Shown in pieces: positions 1 to 10,335 of a stretch of 64,000 bases of DNA; positions within the stretch are counted from its first letter, which is position 1; each line of letters begins with the position of its first letter. The notes under the pieces are model-generated. The model was not told where the DNA came from, ran no database searches, and saw only the letters and a list, made by a program, of their open reading frames with translations. The position numbers and the translations under genes are program-made. Source of the DNA: Malachius bipustulatus (lineage: Eukaryota; Arthropoda; Insecta; Coleoptera; Melyridae); the NCBI GenBank assembly GCA_910589415.1, contig OU342639.1, forward strand, positions 10,858,268 through 10,922,267, read 5' to 3'.

Positions 1-1009
1 TGTATTAAAAATCAGTAACTTAGCGTCATAACCCTGTATATAAACCGTCGGCAATTTCGAAATAGGTTCAGAAATTATCTCAAATGACATTTATCCGAAA
101 AAAATTTTCGTACAACCTTCAGGTTTTCTTAACAAGGCAAATCACCTACCTACCTACACTTTTTTTTAAACAACTCCTAACAAATAAATAACAAACCGAA
201 AATGTCTTATAAATAGTTATTATACAAGGTGTTTCTAAATGGAGTACCATAAATTGGAGGACTTGTAGATAAAGTTAAAAAAATACGAAAATGTAGGAAA
301 ATTTTTTTTCGAAAAGGCTTTATTGATGAGATACAGGGTGTTAAAGAATCGACCGACAGACCACTCTTTTGTTAATATTTGTTGAAACAATAACCCAACT
401 GAGACAATTTTTTGTGTGTAACAACAAGTTATAAAGAGCAATAATCAGACAAATTTTCGGTTTATTTCAATAAGCCAGTGGCGTAGAAACAGGGGTCGTT
501 TGACACTTTTCACTCTTTAAAAAAGTAAGGGCTAGGTTTTTTGATGTCTTATTACTTTTTTCTGAATCAACGGTCTTTTTACAATAAAAAAGCCATACTT
601 GTTTAATTTGCCAAGAGGCGTCCGTTTTTGAGATGAGAGGTTTAGGTAGTGAAAATTAAAATTGAAAACTGGAGATAAAGAGAGAGCTGGACTGGAGACA
701 ATTGAGAAAAGAAAGAGGAAAGCTTGTGTCTAGTAAAAACTTGTTTGTCGCTCTGTTCCCTTTTTGGAACAAGATTCGAAAACATTAAGAGTTAATTAAA
801 CCGTAGCCTATATTATTTCAGAAAAAATCGTGTAGATATAACCAATTTTCATTTTCAAATAAATAAGAGCATAATTATCTTACCTTAAAAATAAGATGCG
901 AGAAGTAGATGATGAGCCACACACAAAAAAGTTTTTGCTTGTCTTAAAACGCACCTAGTTTTAAACTGAATTTTATATTAATATAGTTCGCGCCCCGCGC
1001 ATCTTGCAG
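1..1009. other. AT-rich non-coding flank, no gene seen
   Basis: No open frame here resembles a protein; the frames are short and low in complexity. Two sequences resemble the CAGGGTG ends of the foldback family: a degenerate one at about 230 and a TACAGGGTG at about 335. Neither can be paired with a partner end, so they are treated as relics. Confidence 0.5.
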
Positions 1010-1265
1010 AACTTACTGTAGAGGTTATGTACAGTAGACGTCTACTTCACTCCGTCTGCTCTGCAGTGAAGTGAAATGTAATCGTTCCGTTCCTCCCCGT
1101 GAGCCTTTGAGCTGGTCCGTGGTGCCTTGCCTTGATCACAGCTTGGTACTGCATACCTACTGCAACTAAAAACAACTACTGTAGGCTGCGTTCTGAAGTT
1201 CCACATCGCCGGTCTTTCTATGATTGATGCATTGTGTGACGTAACGTGTGTGACGTAACGTTAGT
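1010..1265. promoter_or_regulatory. GC-richer island with two CRE-like motifs
   Basis: This stretch is clearly richer in G and C than the DNA on either side. It ends with two copies of TGACGTAA (1237-1244 and 1251-1258) set 14 bp apart inside a short tandem repeat. TGACGTAA resembles CREB/ATF-type bZIP binding sites. No open frame of useful length begins downstream, so the island could be a promoter of an undetected transcript, an exon fragment, or an old insertion. The regulatory reading is inference. Confidence 0.3.
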
Positions 1266-1729
1266 CCACTTGCCTATAGCGGTACCCCTTTTAATACATT
1301 GACAATATTATTATTTTATTTATACTACTTACATATAATTATCACTATTGTGATAGACAGGGTGTTTCATAATAATTATTAATTGTCAATATTTAAGCTT
1401 ACTCAATTCATGATTTTAAGACTAAAAGTTAAAAATAATTCATAATTGAAAAAACCGAGAATTTTATTAAAATTTAAAAATTGACAATTTTTAATCTACT
1501 CAGGAAACTTTTACCCGTGTTTGACTTCAATCAAGGCTTGTTTCAACTGTAATCATAAGTGATTGCGGGATACTTTGACATGATCCTTGGGGATTTCCTT
1601 CGAATGTTTCTTTCACATCGATAGACATCATAATGAACACGTGAGTCAATGTCAATAAAATCTCCATGGATCATGGCAGATCAGGTCGGAATCACTAATA
1701 GGAATAGGGGCATATAATTTTGTATACTT
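1266..1729. other. Non-coding, small inverted repeat
   Basis: This is AT-rich DNA. A CAGGGTGTTTC end lies at about 1358. A loose inverted repeat built on TTAATTGTCAAT and AAATTGACAATT (about 1378-1396 and 1476-1492) may be the remnant of a small foldback. No gene is visible. Confidence 0.35.
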
Positions 1730-2225
1730 TAATTTTGTACAAAATGGGCTCGACGAAGAACGCTTCCTTTCTGAGATTTAGGCCAAAAACTGGAAAAAGA
1801 GCCAAAATTTGAGCAAAAAGTAAAAAATAAAGTTCTGGACCAAATTTCTGTCAAAAAAAAGTTCGTGCCCAGCGACCCAAGAAACAAGAATGTGAGAAAA
1901 TCAAAAGTATTGCAAAACTTTCCAAAGGGACCCACGCAATGGGAATATGTTTTTTGGCGCGTTCTACCGGTGGTACGGTTAGTCTTTGAAAAATCCCGTT
2001 ATTTTTTGAAAATCTATAAGACATTTTGTTTACTTTAATGTAGTATAGGTACATAATCGATTTGTCGACCGATTCCGACCGAAAACTTTTTAAAATTTAG
2101 GCCAAAAACTGCAGTTCGAAAAAAAAAACAGTTCAGGGCCAAACTTCAAATTCGTGTTCAGCGAATTCCCAAAAAAACATTGGACGTTGAAAAAATCAGA
2201 ACTATAACAAAACTTTCCTCTTAAC
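1730..2225. repeat. Diverged direct repeat pair
   Basis: Two diverged copies of one unit lie in the same direction, at about 1775-1925 and 2090-2220. Both contain TTTAGGCCAAAAACTG, then GTTC(T/A)GG(A/G)CCAAA, then CGTGxxCAGCGA, and end in a CAAAACTTTCC motif. The start (about 1725-1790) also matches a reverse-oriented fragment at about 13,490-13,560, which shares AACGCTTCCTTTCTGAG. This is therefore a dispersed repeat family of unknown class. The short minus-strand frames here are not convincing genes. Confidence 0.5.
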
Positions 2226-2294
2226 CATCATTTTATTCCTAATTTGCCTATAAGCCTATTATGAGTATGACTATGGCATTTCAAATGAAGTTTC

Positions 2295-3868
2295 GGTCAT
2301 TATATACATCCATGGTTCCTATACAGTTTCACTATGACACCTATACAGGGTGCACCATGTATCCTTCTCTATATTGCTCTATCTCCTAACGCTAACAGAT
2401 ACAGGGTCGGTTAAACAAGTCCAAAGGAGCGCAATTTTGGGGCCATCTCGAATCCGTCAAAACATGCAAGATATCTGTGACCGTTCCTGAAATATCCTGA
2501 AAAAACTGAAAAATCGAGATTTCTTATTTTTTCTATATACTTTTTTTATTATTGGAGATTAATGAATAATTTTTTGTGGGCTTACATAAGTCGTCAAGAG
2601 CTACCCATCTGACATTTCAAAAATTTTCAAAGCCGACTAGATCCCAGAATTTTCATAGTCAACTTTCGTTTTTCTTATGGCCACCATATTGTTTTTTTAT
2701 GTTGTTCAATATAAAAAAAATCATAAAAACTAAAAATTGTTAAACTTCAAAAAAATAAATTAAAAATTTTTTTATTCTTCTTTTTTCTTTACAAAAAAGA
2801 CATTTTTAGACCGAATTTCATATATAAATTAAAAAACCATAAGGCAAGCACTATTTCGGCGTATTTTACAAATGTTGACGTTTTTCGACGATTTTTTAAA
2901 GATTTTTCTTTGAAAAAAGAATAAAAATTTAAAAAAAAATTTAATTTTTTTTTTCCATTATTTTTTTCATATCGAACGACATAAAAAAATAATATGGCGG
3001 GCATTAAGAAAAACGAAATTTGACTGTGAAAACACTTGGATCTAGTAGGCCTTGAAAATTTTTGAAATGTCAGATGGATAGCTCTTAACGGCTTATGTAA
3101 GCCTACAAAAAATTATTCATTGATTTCCAATAATAAAAAAGATATGAGGAAAATAAGAAATCTCGATTTTTCAGTTTTTTCAGGATATTTCAGGAACGGT
3201 CACAGATATCTTGCATGTTTTGATGAATTTGAGATGACCACAAAACTGCGCATCTTTTCTCTAATTTAACCGACCCTGTATCTCTTAGCGTTCAGGAGAT
3301 AGCAATATAGAGAAGGATACATGGTGCACTCTGTATAGGGGTGGAGAACATACCTATAGTAACACCAGGAAGGTATTCATTAGCTTTGCAAATAAAAGGG
3401 AAGGCCACAAAACGACTTTAAAAATTGATTTTGGGAGTGCAACGAAAGTACGGTCCTGACACAAGCGCCGAGAAATACCACAGTCTCGGATTTAACTAGG
3501 GATGAAACCACTTATGACAATGGGAACCGCTACCAAACGTATACAGACGCGGACTCCCAATATATCCGCTTTCTCATATCGTGACCAGAACACAGAATTT
3601 GATGTTACGATTTTTTGAATATAAATGCAAAATAGATGCAAATTTGAAAATAAAAATCGTGCTACTGTTAATCTCGAAGATTTTCCTTGCCCTGAAAGTG
3701 AAGAAAAAAATAGAAATTCCACCGTAGTGTCAAAGAGGCCTTAGTTGTGACCTTAATATTATTTTGCAATGACTGTTTTTAGCGTCTTACCCACCCTGTA
3801 CCCCTAATTCGCTCCTCGGTCCCGAAAAAATTGATGAAACTTAGGAGCCGCGGATGTATATAATTACC
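2295..3868 (+). mobile_element. GGT8 element copy 1, interrupted
   Basis: Non-autonomous DNA transposon. The left end begins GGTCATTATATACATCC and the right end closes with GGATGTATATAATTACC, forming imperfect terminal inverted repeats. It is flanked by an exact 8-bp duplication, GAAGTTTC, at 2287-2294 and 3869-3876. Without its 988-bp internal foldback it is about 585 bp. Eight-base duplications occur in hAT and Merlin elements among others, and the GGT terminus does not decide between them. No transposase frame is present. The class is inference; the element boundaries are seen directly. Confidence 0.85.
2346..3333. mobile_element. 988-bp foldback inserted in GGT8 copy 1
   Basis: Long palindromic element. 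The left arm begins CAGGGTGCACCATG and the right arm ends in the near complement CATGGTGCACTCTG. The arms match from the ends to about 2730 and 2945, leaving a T/A-rich loop of roughly 200 bp. TA dinucleotides flank both sides (2344-2345 and 3334-3335). Deleting the insert and one TA restores CCTATATAGGGG, which is exactly the sequence of the uninterrupted GGT8 copy at 6133-6144. TA duplication is typical of Tc1/mariner-type transposition, so this is probably a non-autonomous member. No coding capacity. Confidence 0.85.
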
Positions 3869-4047
3869 GAAGTTTCTAGGCTCGCTCAACTTTGATCGGA
3901 GTCCAAAACACTGAGAGAACGAAGTAGCCACCTAATTCTCCTGTGGATTTTTTTTCAAGTAGGTAAGGTCTGTGGAAGCCACCTGACTTATTGTATTTGA
4001 TGTAGGTACACATTACCTATATTGTACCAATATAACTTTATTTATAA

Positions 4048-4948
4048 GCTGATTCTTCAGACTAACATAAACAAAAAATTTCCCATTAATGTGTGTCCGG
4101 AAATGCACCGTTTTTGAGATAAAGGGTGACAAAAAAGTTCTTTTTTCAGTTTTTTGAAGATATCTAGGGAACCGTATGAGATACAATGTTCATCTCTGAT
4201 ACACACTATGTGCTCACCGATCCCCATATTTTCGGCGTAAAATTAAGGGTTTAAAAAAATTTTGTGACGTAGATTCGGGGTATTTTGAGGGTTCCGACCC
4301 CCTAATTTCTACGCCACTGGAATAAATTCAATTTTAAGCAGCGTCTTTGAACCGTCCATGTTTTCTACACCAAAAAGGTACTCTTGGTTAACGACTCTAA
4401 AGTGAACCGTTTCCGAGAAAAATGTAATTTTATGAGATAAAACATTATAATCATTATAGGAATAATAAGTTTTCACTTACTTTCATGCTGTTGAAAAATC
4501 GTTAAAAAAGTGATGATTTCTCTCATAAAATGCAATTTTTCTCGGAAACGGTTCACTTTTGAGCCGTTAACCAAGAGTACCTTTTTGGTGTAGAAAACAT
4601 TGGCGGTTCAAAGGCGCTGCTTAAAATCGCATTTGTTCCAATGGCCTAGAAATTAGAGGATCGAAACCCGCAAAATACCCTAAATCTACGCCACTGAATT
4701 TTTTTAAAACCTTTATTTTACGGCGAAAATAAGGGGATCAGTGAGCACATAGTGTGTATGAGAGCTGAACATTGTATCTCATACGGTTCCAGAGATAAAG
4801 TCAAAAAACTGGAAAAATAATATTTCTTCGACACCCCTGTATCTCAAAAACGGTGCATTTACGGACACACGTTAATCGGAAATTTTGGTTTCTTTTAGTC
4901 TGAAGAATCAGCCTGTGAAGTTTGGCCAGCCTTACAGTAAACACCCTG
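4048..4948. mobile_element. ~900-bp foldback with one intact end
   Basis: The left arm starts at GCTGATTCTTCAGACTAA and the right arm mirrors it. Arms run about 4048-4430 and 4520-4905 around a short AT-rich loop. The right side continues 40 bp further to a CACCCTG terminus followed by TA, while the left side lacks this outer segment. The left end has therefore been truncated or replaced. The outer right segment shares TAAGGCTGGCCA with the foldback at 6909-7763, linking the two. The arms carry CTACGCCACTGGAAT-like motifs. No gene. Confidence 0.75.
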
Positions 4949-5607
4949 TATAATAAGTAATGTCAACCATTCAACTTTACACGTTTAAATTTCATTTGAA
5001 CAAAGCGTGTTATATCGGAAATAAAAATGTCATTTTATCCCGTAAACACATCGGCAGTCGGCACATACCTACTTGAATTCGTATTCGTGTAACCTACCTA
5101 TAATTACATAAACTGCGTCGTGGATAATATTTAATCTTCCTATACATCCGGTCTGAAAGCTTTGTTTAGACTCGCTCGCTTCAAGTGGTGTTAAATTACA
5201 ATAATGACATTATTTATAATAAACGACACATTTTGTTCTCTATTACTGCTATTTGGCCTTACGCTTGATTTTAAACACGTACTATCTGATTCTCTGAAGT
5301 TAATAAATACCAGCACCTATACACGTCGTTTAGATTTGAGAGAGAGAGAGAGAGAGACTTCGTTCAGTTTCCTTAAATATTTTGTAAAAATTACTTGTCC
5401 GAGTTGAACTTTTTTTTTAAGTATCTTCCAGAAAGTTAGTGTATTAGTGTTTTCGTATGGAAGCCTATGTTTTTATAAATACAGGAAGCAATATGACAAT
5501 GTGATTTTATCCCTAAAATTTGAAACACCTGCAGGTAGATTTAAACAATAACAATAAATTAAAACAATTTCAACTTGAAATTAAAATTTAACTCTAACCC
5601 TATCTTT
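4949..5607. other. Non-coding spacer with GA microsatellite
   Basis: No supportable gene. A (GA)n run occupies about 5338-5357. The open frame crossing it would encode an Arg-Glu repeat from the microsatellite, so it is not accepted. Confidence 0.5.
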
Positions 5608-6185
5608 GGTAATTATTTACATCCACGTGTCCTAAGTTTCATCAATTTTTTCGGGACCGAGGAGCGAAATAGGGGTGCTAGCTGGGTAAGAAACAGTTAA
5701 AACAGCTATTGCAAACTAATATTAAGGTCACAACTAAGGCGTCTTTGACACTACGGTCGAATTTCTATTTTTTATTCACTTTCAGGGCAAGGAATATCTT
5801 CGAGATTAACAGTAGCACGGTTTTTAATTTGAAATTAGCCTTTATTTTGAATTTGCATTCCAAAAATCGTAACATCAATCCCTGAGGTCTGGACACGATA
5901 TGAGTAAGCGGATATAGTGCTGGTCCGTTCCTGCACGCTTCGAAGCGCTTGGCATTGTCGTCGAGTGGTTACTTTCGCGACTCGAGGTACCTATTTATCA
6001 GCGCGCTTCTTGCCAGATCCGCACTCTCAACGTACCTACTCTGCAAACCTATTTTAGTGCCTTTTTGTTGGCTAGGCATGCATTTGCAAAGCAAATGAAT
6101 ACCTTCCTGGTAATATAGGTATGTTCTCCACCCCTATATAGGTGCCATAGTGAAACCGTAGGATACGCGGATGTAAATAATGACC
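5608..6185 (-). mobile_element. GGT8 element copy 2, uninterrupted
   Basis: Reverse-oriented copy, 578 bp. Plus-strand ends are GGTAATTATTTACATCC on the left and GGATGTAAATAATGACC on the right. It shares the conserved blocks of the other copies: the sequence near the CGGGACCGAGGAGCG motif, a segment around AACAGTAGCACGG, and the CTCCACCCCTATATAGGTGCC block near the right end. That block is the empty target site for the foldbacks in copies 1 and 3. No clear 8-bp duplication survives here (CTATCTTT against TTTGTTTT). No coding capacity. Confidence 0.8.
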
Positions 6186-6859
6186 TTTGTTTTTTACGCT
6201 GTACCCACCTACCTACCTATCTTGAAAATAAAGGGCTTTGCAAAAAAGAATATAAGAATTAATTAAATGAAAGCACTTGAAGCATTTCTATAATTAATAA
6301 AGACTTGTTATGCTATTAGTCACCGGTCAAATTAGACCAAAAAATAAGAGTGAAGGTACATAACTTATTCTCAACAAGCTAAAAATGAGTAAAACTGTTC
6401 AAAACATAATTAAAAATAAAAATTAGAAGTTCTCCATCGTTCCCGTACGTGGAAAAAAATTTACTGAAGGTCAAAGGTCAAAAAATCTTTTTTTACGATT
6501 TTCAGCAAAACGGTAAGTTTTATCACAAAATTACCTCAGACAAAAATTGTAGATCATAAAATTATCTATAAAAAATGTATCAATAATTTTTTTCCTAAGA
6601 GCCACCGTTCCTGAGATATAGATGGGGAAACCATCTTAAAAAAAGCGCCAAGTATACCTACATTACCTCATAGAGGTGTGTAAGTATATGATGACGATTC
6701 TTCTACAACTTTTTGAATCGCTATATCTCCGAAACGGTGGCTCTTAGGAAAAAAATTATTGATACATTTTCTATAGATAATTTTATGATCTACAATTTTT
6801 GTCTGAGGTAATTTTATGATAAAACTTACCGTTTTGCTGAAAATCGCAAAAAAAAAAAC

Positions 6860-8299
6860 GGTCATTATTTCCATCCGCGGCTCTTACAGTTTCACTATGG
6901 CACCTATACAGGGTGTCTGCTTAAGGCTGGCCACCGGCTATATCTCGGAAACTAATGGGCCTAGAACCTCAAAATAAAAAAATTCCAGACATAAGTGATC
7001 ACGAGAAATTCAATGAAAATATTTTCAAGATGGCCGCACTTCCGGAAATACCGGAAGTTGACACCTACTTCGTTATTTTAACAGAAACATCCTGTATATT
7101 ATTATATTTTTGAAATGTCTGAAAAAATCGAATACAGGTGGTTTTCACCATTGGAATTTAGATTGAGCGGTTTATGAGTTATAAACAAGTGAAAATCGAA
7201 AATTCTCAAATTCAAAGCAGTCTAGAACTAGAACGGCTCAAGATATCTAAAAACGGTTTACATGTCCCTATCTTAACTTTTCACATAGTATCCTTCTATG
7301 TGGTTTAAATTTTAATACAGGGTGATGAAAAATCAGATAATTTTCATCACCCTGTATTAAAATTTACTCCACATACTGGGATAAAACGTGAAAAGTTAGG
7401 ATAGGGACATGTAAACCGTTTTTGGATATCTTGAGCCGTTCTAGTTCTAGACTGCTTTGAAGTTGAAAATTTTCGATTTTCACTTGTTTATGACTCATAA
7501 ACCGCTCAATCTAAATTCCAATGGTGAAAACCACCTGTATTCGATTTTTTCAGACATTTCAAAAATATAATAATATACAGGATGTTCCTGTTAAAATAAC
7601 GAAGTAGGTGTAAACTTCCGGTATTTCCGGAAGTGCGGCCATCTTGAAAATATTTTCATTGAATTTCTCGTGATCACTTATGTCTGGAAATTTTTTATTT
7701 TGAGGTTCTAGGCCCATTAGTTTCCGAGATATAGCCGGTGGCCAGCCTTAAGCAGACACCCTGTATAGGGGTGGAGGACATTACCTATAGTAACACCAGG
7801 AAAGTATTAATTTGCTTTGCAAATGAAAGATAAGCGAACAAAAGGGCATCAAAAGAAGGTCTTCCTGAGTGCGGGCCTGTTAGAACAGCGAAAATCATAA
7901 TAAACATGCAAGGTCAGAGTGTCGAGTGGACGGAATAAACACCGGAAACTCGTAATATCAACACCAGGGCCGGTCTGGTAACATACGCAACATACGAACC
8001 GCATTCAAACGTAGTCGGACCATAATAGCGAGCGATGTCACGTATTTTGGAATATAAATGCAAAATAAATGCAAAATTCAAAATAAAAACCGTGCTGCTG
8101 TTAATCTCGAAGATTTTCCTTGCCCTGAAAGTTAAAAAAAATAGAAATTCGATCGTAGTGCCAAAGAGGCCTTAGTGGTGACCTTGATATTAGTTTGCAA
8201 TGGCTGTTTTTAGCTTCTTACCCACCCAGCACCCCTATTTCGCTCCTTGGTCCCGAAAAAATTGATGAAACTTAGGAGCCGCGGATGTAAATAATTACC
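6860..8299 (+). mobile_element. GGT8 element copy 3, interrupted
   Basis: The left end is GGTCATTATTTCCATCCGCGG and the right end CCGCGGATGTAAATAATTACC. It is flanked by an exact 8-bp duplication, AAAAAAAC, at 6852-6859 and 8300-8307. It sits inside the right arm of the outer foldback and itself contains the 855-bp foldback at 6909-7763. Net length without the insert is about 583 bp, close to copy 2. No transposase frame. Confidence 0.85.
6909..7763. mobile_element. 855-bp modular foldback inserted in GGT8 copy 3
   Basis: Near-perfect palindrome bounded by CAGGGTGTCTGC and GCAGACACCCTG, with TA on both sides (6907-6908 and 7764-7765). Internal borders divide it into modules. Outer units of 186 bp (6909-7094 and 7578-7763) end in CAGGATG/CATCCTG. 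Inner core arms follow (about 7097-7315 and 7357-7575). A central 37-bp hairpin (7318-7354) is again bounded by CAGGGTG and CACCCTG. The core is shared with the foldback at 9485-10335, but the outer units are not. Confidence 0.85.
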
Positions 8300-8317
8300 A
8301 AAAAAACAATTTTTTGA

Positions 8318-8486
8318 CGAGGCCTCCTTCCATAAAATGATAAGCAATCGATGCAGGCAGTTGCGATTAGCGAATCGACCGTGAGAGACTAGTAATTATT
8401 ATTATTGATTTGCAAAATAAAGGAAGTTCGTTATTATAAAGTGGTGTTTTATTTTATTGAAAAATACAAAATAAAAAAATCCCAAC
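8318..8486. other. Insertion-like segment in foldback right arm
   Basis: This stretch has no counterpart in the left arm of the 6353-8597 foldback, whereas the bases on either side do. It is either a further small insertion or a patch lost from the left arm. No clear terminal repeats were found. Confidence 0.4.
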
Positions 8487-8597
8487 AGTAAATTTTTTTC
8501 CACGTACGGGAATGATGGGGAACTTTTATTTTTTATTTTTAATTATGTTTTGAACAATTTCACTCATTTTCAGCTTGTTGGGAATTTATGTATCTTT

Positions 8598-9484
8598 GAA
8601 TGTCTATAATTTATTGAATCTATAATTTATAATTAATAACTAAAATTAAATATTTGTTTTTCAGAGCAACTCAATTGTTTATTTTAAATTTTCAATTCCT
8701 AACATGTTTGGAAGCATAATTATTGCGTGTTATAAAAATTTAAATTGTCATGTCTTTAAAACTAATTGAACTATCGAGGAATTTTTTTTTTATATTAAAG
8801 CGCTTCTTTTGGCGATAACATTATTGTGTTTAGGAGTTTTATATTTTATTGTGAAATCAAAAGGTACATAATTGAAAATTTCCACAAAAATGTATTGAAA
8901 TTTTCAGTCAGCGAGAAACTTTTTTATTTGTGGAAATTTCTTTACACATGCAACCAAAGAAATTGAAGCCAAAATGTTAAGAAAGTTTTTAAAAGTTCAA
9001 TTTTTGTCGTAGGTTTAGTGGGGTTATTGAATTATGAATTTTTAATTAGAACGAATTCCTACGAAGGCTGCATGCGAACGTTGTAGGTAGGTATATTTGA
9101 TTATTTTTATTGAACCTTGCTTCTTATTAGTTGTAGGTATAAGTAGTCATCGGGCTGAGAAGAAATATTTTGATTACTTTTATTTTTTTCTTCATTCCCT
9201 ATGATAGGTAGTTAACAAAAAACTTTCCACTTAAAATATTTTCTTTTTGTGACATATAACTTCATTTTGTTCGCTGCATGTGTCCAAAAATTTTCATAAA
9301 TAAAAAAGTTTGTCGCTTAGTGAAAATATCAATACACGTTTTGCAACATACAGCGTTTGTATTATTTTTGCATATCAGCTATAAATACTTCAGGACAGCA
9401 AGCTACACCATTAGAAGCGCCCATTTGTCTGCTTTAATTTGATAAAAGAATCATTTTAATATCTCGATTACTTTTCAAGATATA
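8598..9484. other. AT-rich spacer, nothing recognised
   Basis: This is low-complexity AT-rich DNA with scattered TAGG motifs. I see no gene, transposon boundary or RNA gene. Confidence 0.5.
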
Positions 9485-10335
9485 CAGGGTGAATTATAAA
9501 AAACGCCCCAAGCGATAACTCCGGTAATTTTGAAGATATGACAAAACTTTTTGGAACAAAGTGGCGTAGTTTATCATCATCTACATGTTGAGATAAACGT
9601 TCGATCAACACAACTTCCTGTTTAACCGGAAGTAACATCAACTTCGGGTTTTTAAATAGAACACCCTGTAAAACTTTATATTTTTTAAATGTCTGAAGAA
9701 ATCTAATACAGGTGGTTTTCACCATTGGAATTTAGATTGAGCGGTTTATGAGTTATAAACAAGTGAAGATCGAAAATTTTCAACTTCAAAGCAGTGTAGA
9801 ACTACAACGGCTCAAGATATCTAAAAACGGTTTACATGTCCTTATCTTAACTTTTGACATAGTATCCTACTATGTGGTTTAAATTTTAATACAGGGTGAT
9901 GAAAAATCGGATAATTTTCATCACCCTGTATTAAAATTTACTCCACATAGTAGGATACTATGTGAAAAGTTAAGATAGGGACATGTAAACCGTTTTTGAA
10001 TATCTTGAGACGTTCTTGTTCTAGACTGCTTTGAAGTTGAAAATTTTCAATTTTCACTTGTTTATAACTCATAAACCGCTCAATCTAAATTCCAATGGTG
10101 AAAACCACCTGTATTAGATTTCTTCAGACATTTAAAAAATATAAAGTTTTACAGGGTGTTCTATTTAAAAACCCGAAGTTGATGTTACTTCCGGTTAAAC
10201 AGGAAGTTGTGTTGATCGAGCGTTTATCTCAACATATAGATGATGATAAACTACGCCACTTTGTTCCAAAATGTTTTGTCATATCTTCAAAATTACCGGA
10301 GTTATCGCTTGGGGCGTTTTTTATAATTCACCCTG
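9485..10335. mobile_element. 851-bp modular foldback
   Basis: Near-perfect palindrome bounded by CAGGGTGAATTATA and TATAATTCACCCTG, with TA on each side. The outer units are 184 bp (9485-9668 and 10152-10335), each bounded by CAGGGTG and CACCCTG. The core arms are nearly identical to those of the 6909-7763 element, and the centre is the same 37-bp CAGGGTG..CACCCTG hairpin (9892-9928). The mirror-image arms give the same ~84-codon open frame on opposite strands (9468-9725 minus, 10095-10346 plus). That is a property of the palindrome, not evidence of two genes. Confidence 0.85.

Larger units (their letters stand above)
6353..8597. mobile_element. Outer foldback of a three-level nest
   Basis: The left arm runs about 6353-6640. 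The right arm starts near 6715 and is split. Its inner part (to about 6859) mirrors the left arm; it is interrupted by GGT8 copy 3 and resumes with AATTTTTTGAC after 8307. After a further 165-bp interruption (8318-8486) it continues at about 8487-8597, where TTTTTTTCCACGTACGGGAA mirrors the left arm at about 6440-6460. The loop holds about 75 bp. The ends look like AAGGTACATAA and its complement, without the CAGGGTG motif, so this is a different foldback family. Confidence 0.75.

Noticed and set aside
1729..2054. Two overlapping minus-strand frames of 67-68 codons
   Set aside because: They lie in a diverged dispersed direct repeat, overlap each other in different frames and have biased composition.
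5204..5407. 67-codon frame with an Arg-Glu run
   Set aside because: The run comes from a GA microsatellite and the rest is AT-driven low complexity. No conserved features.
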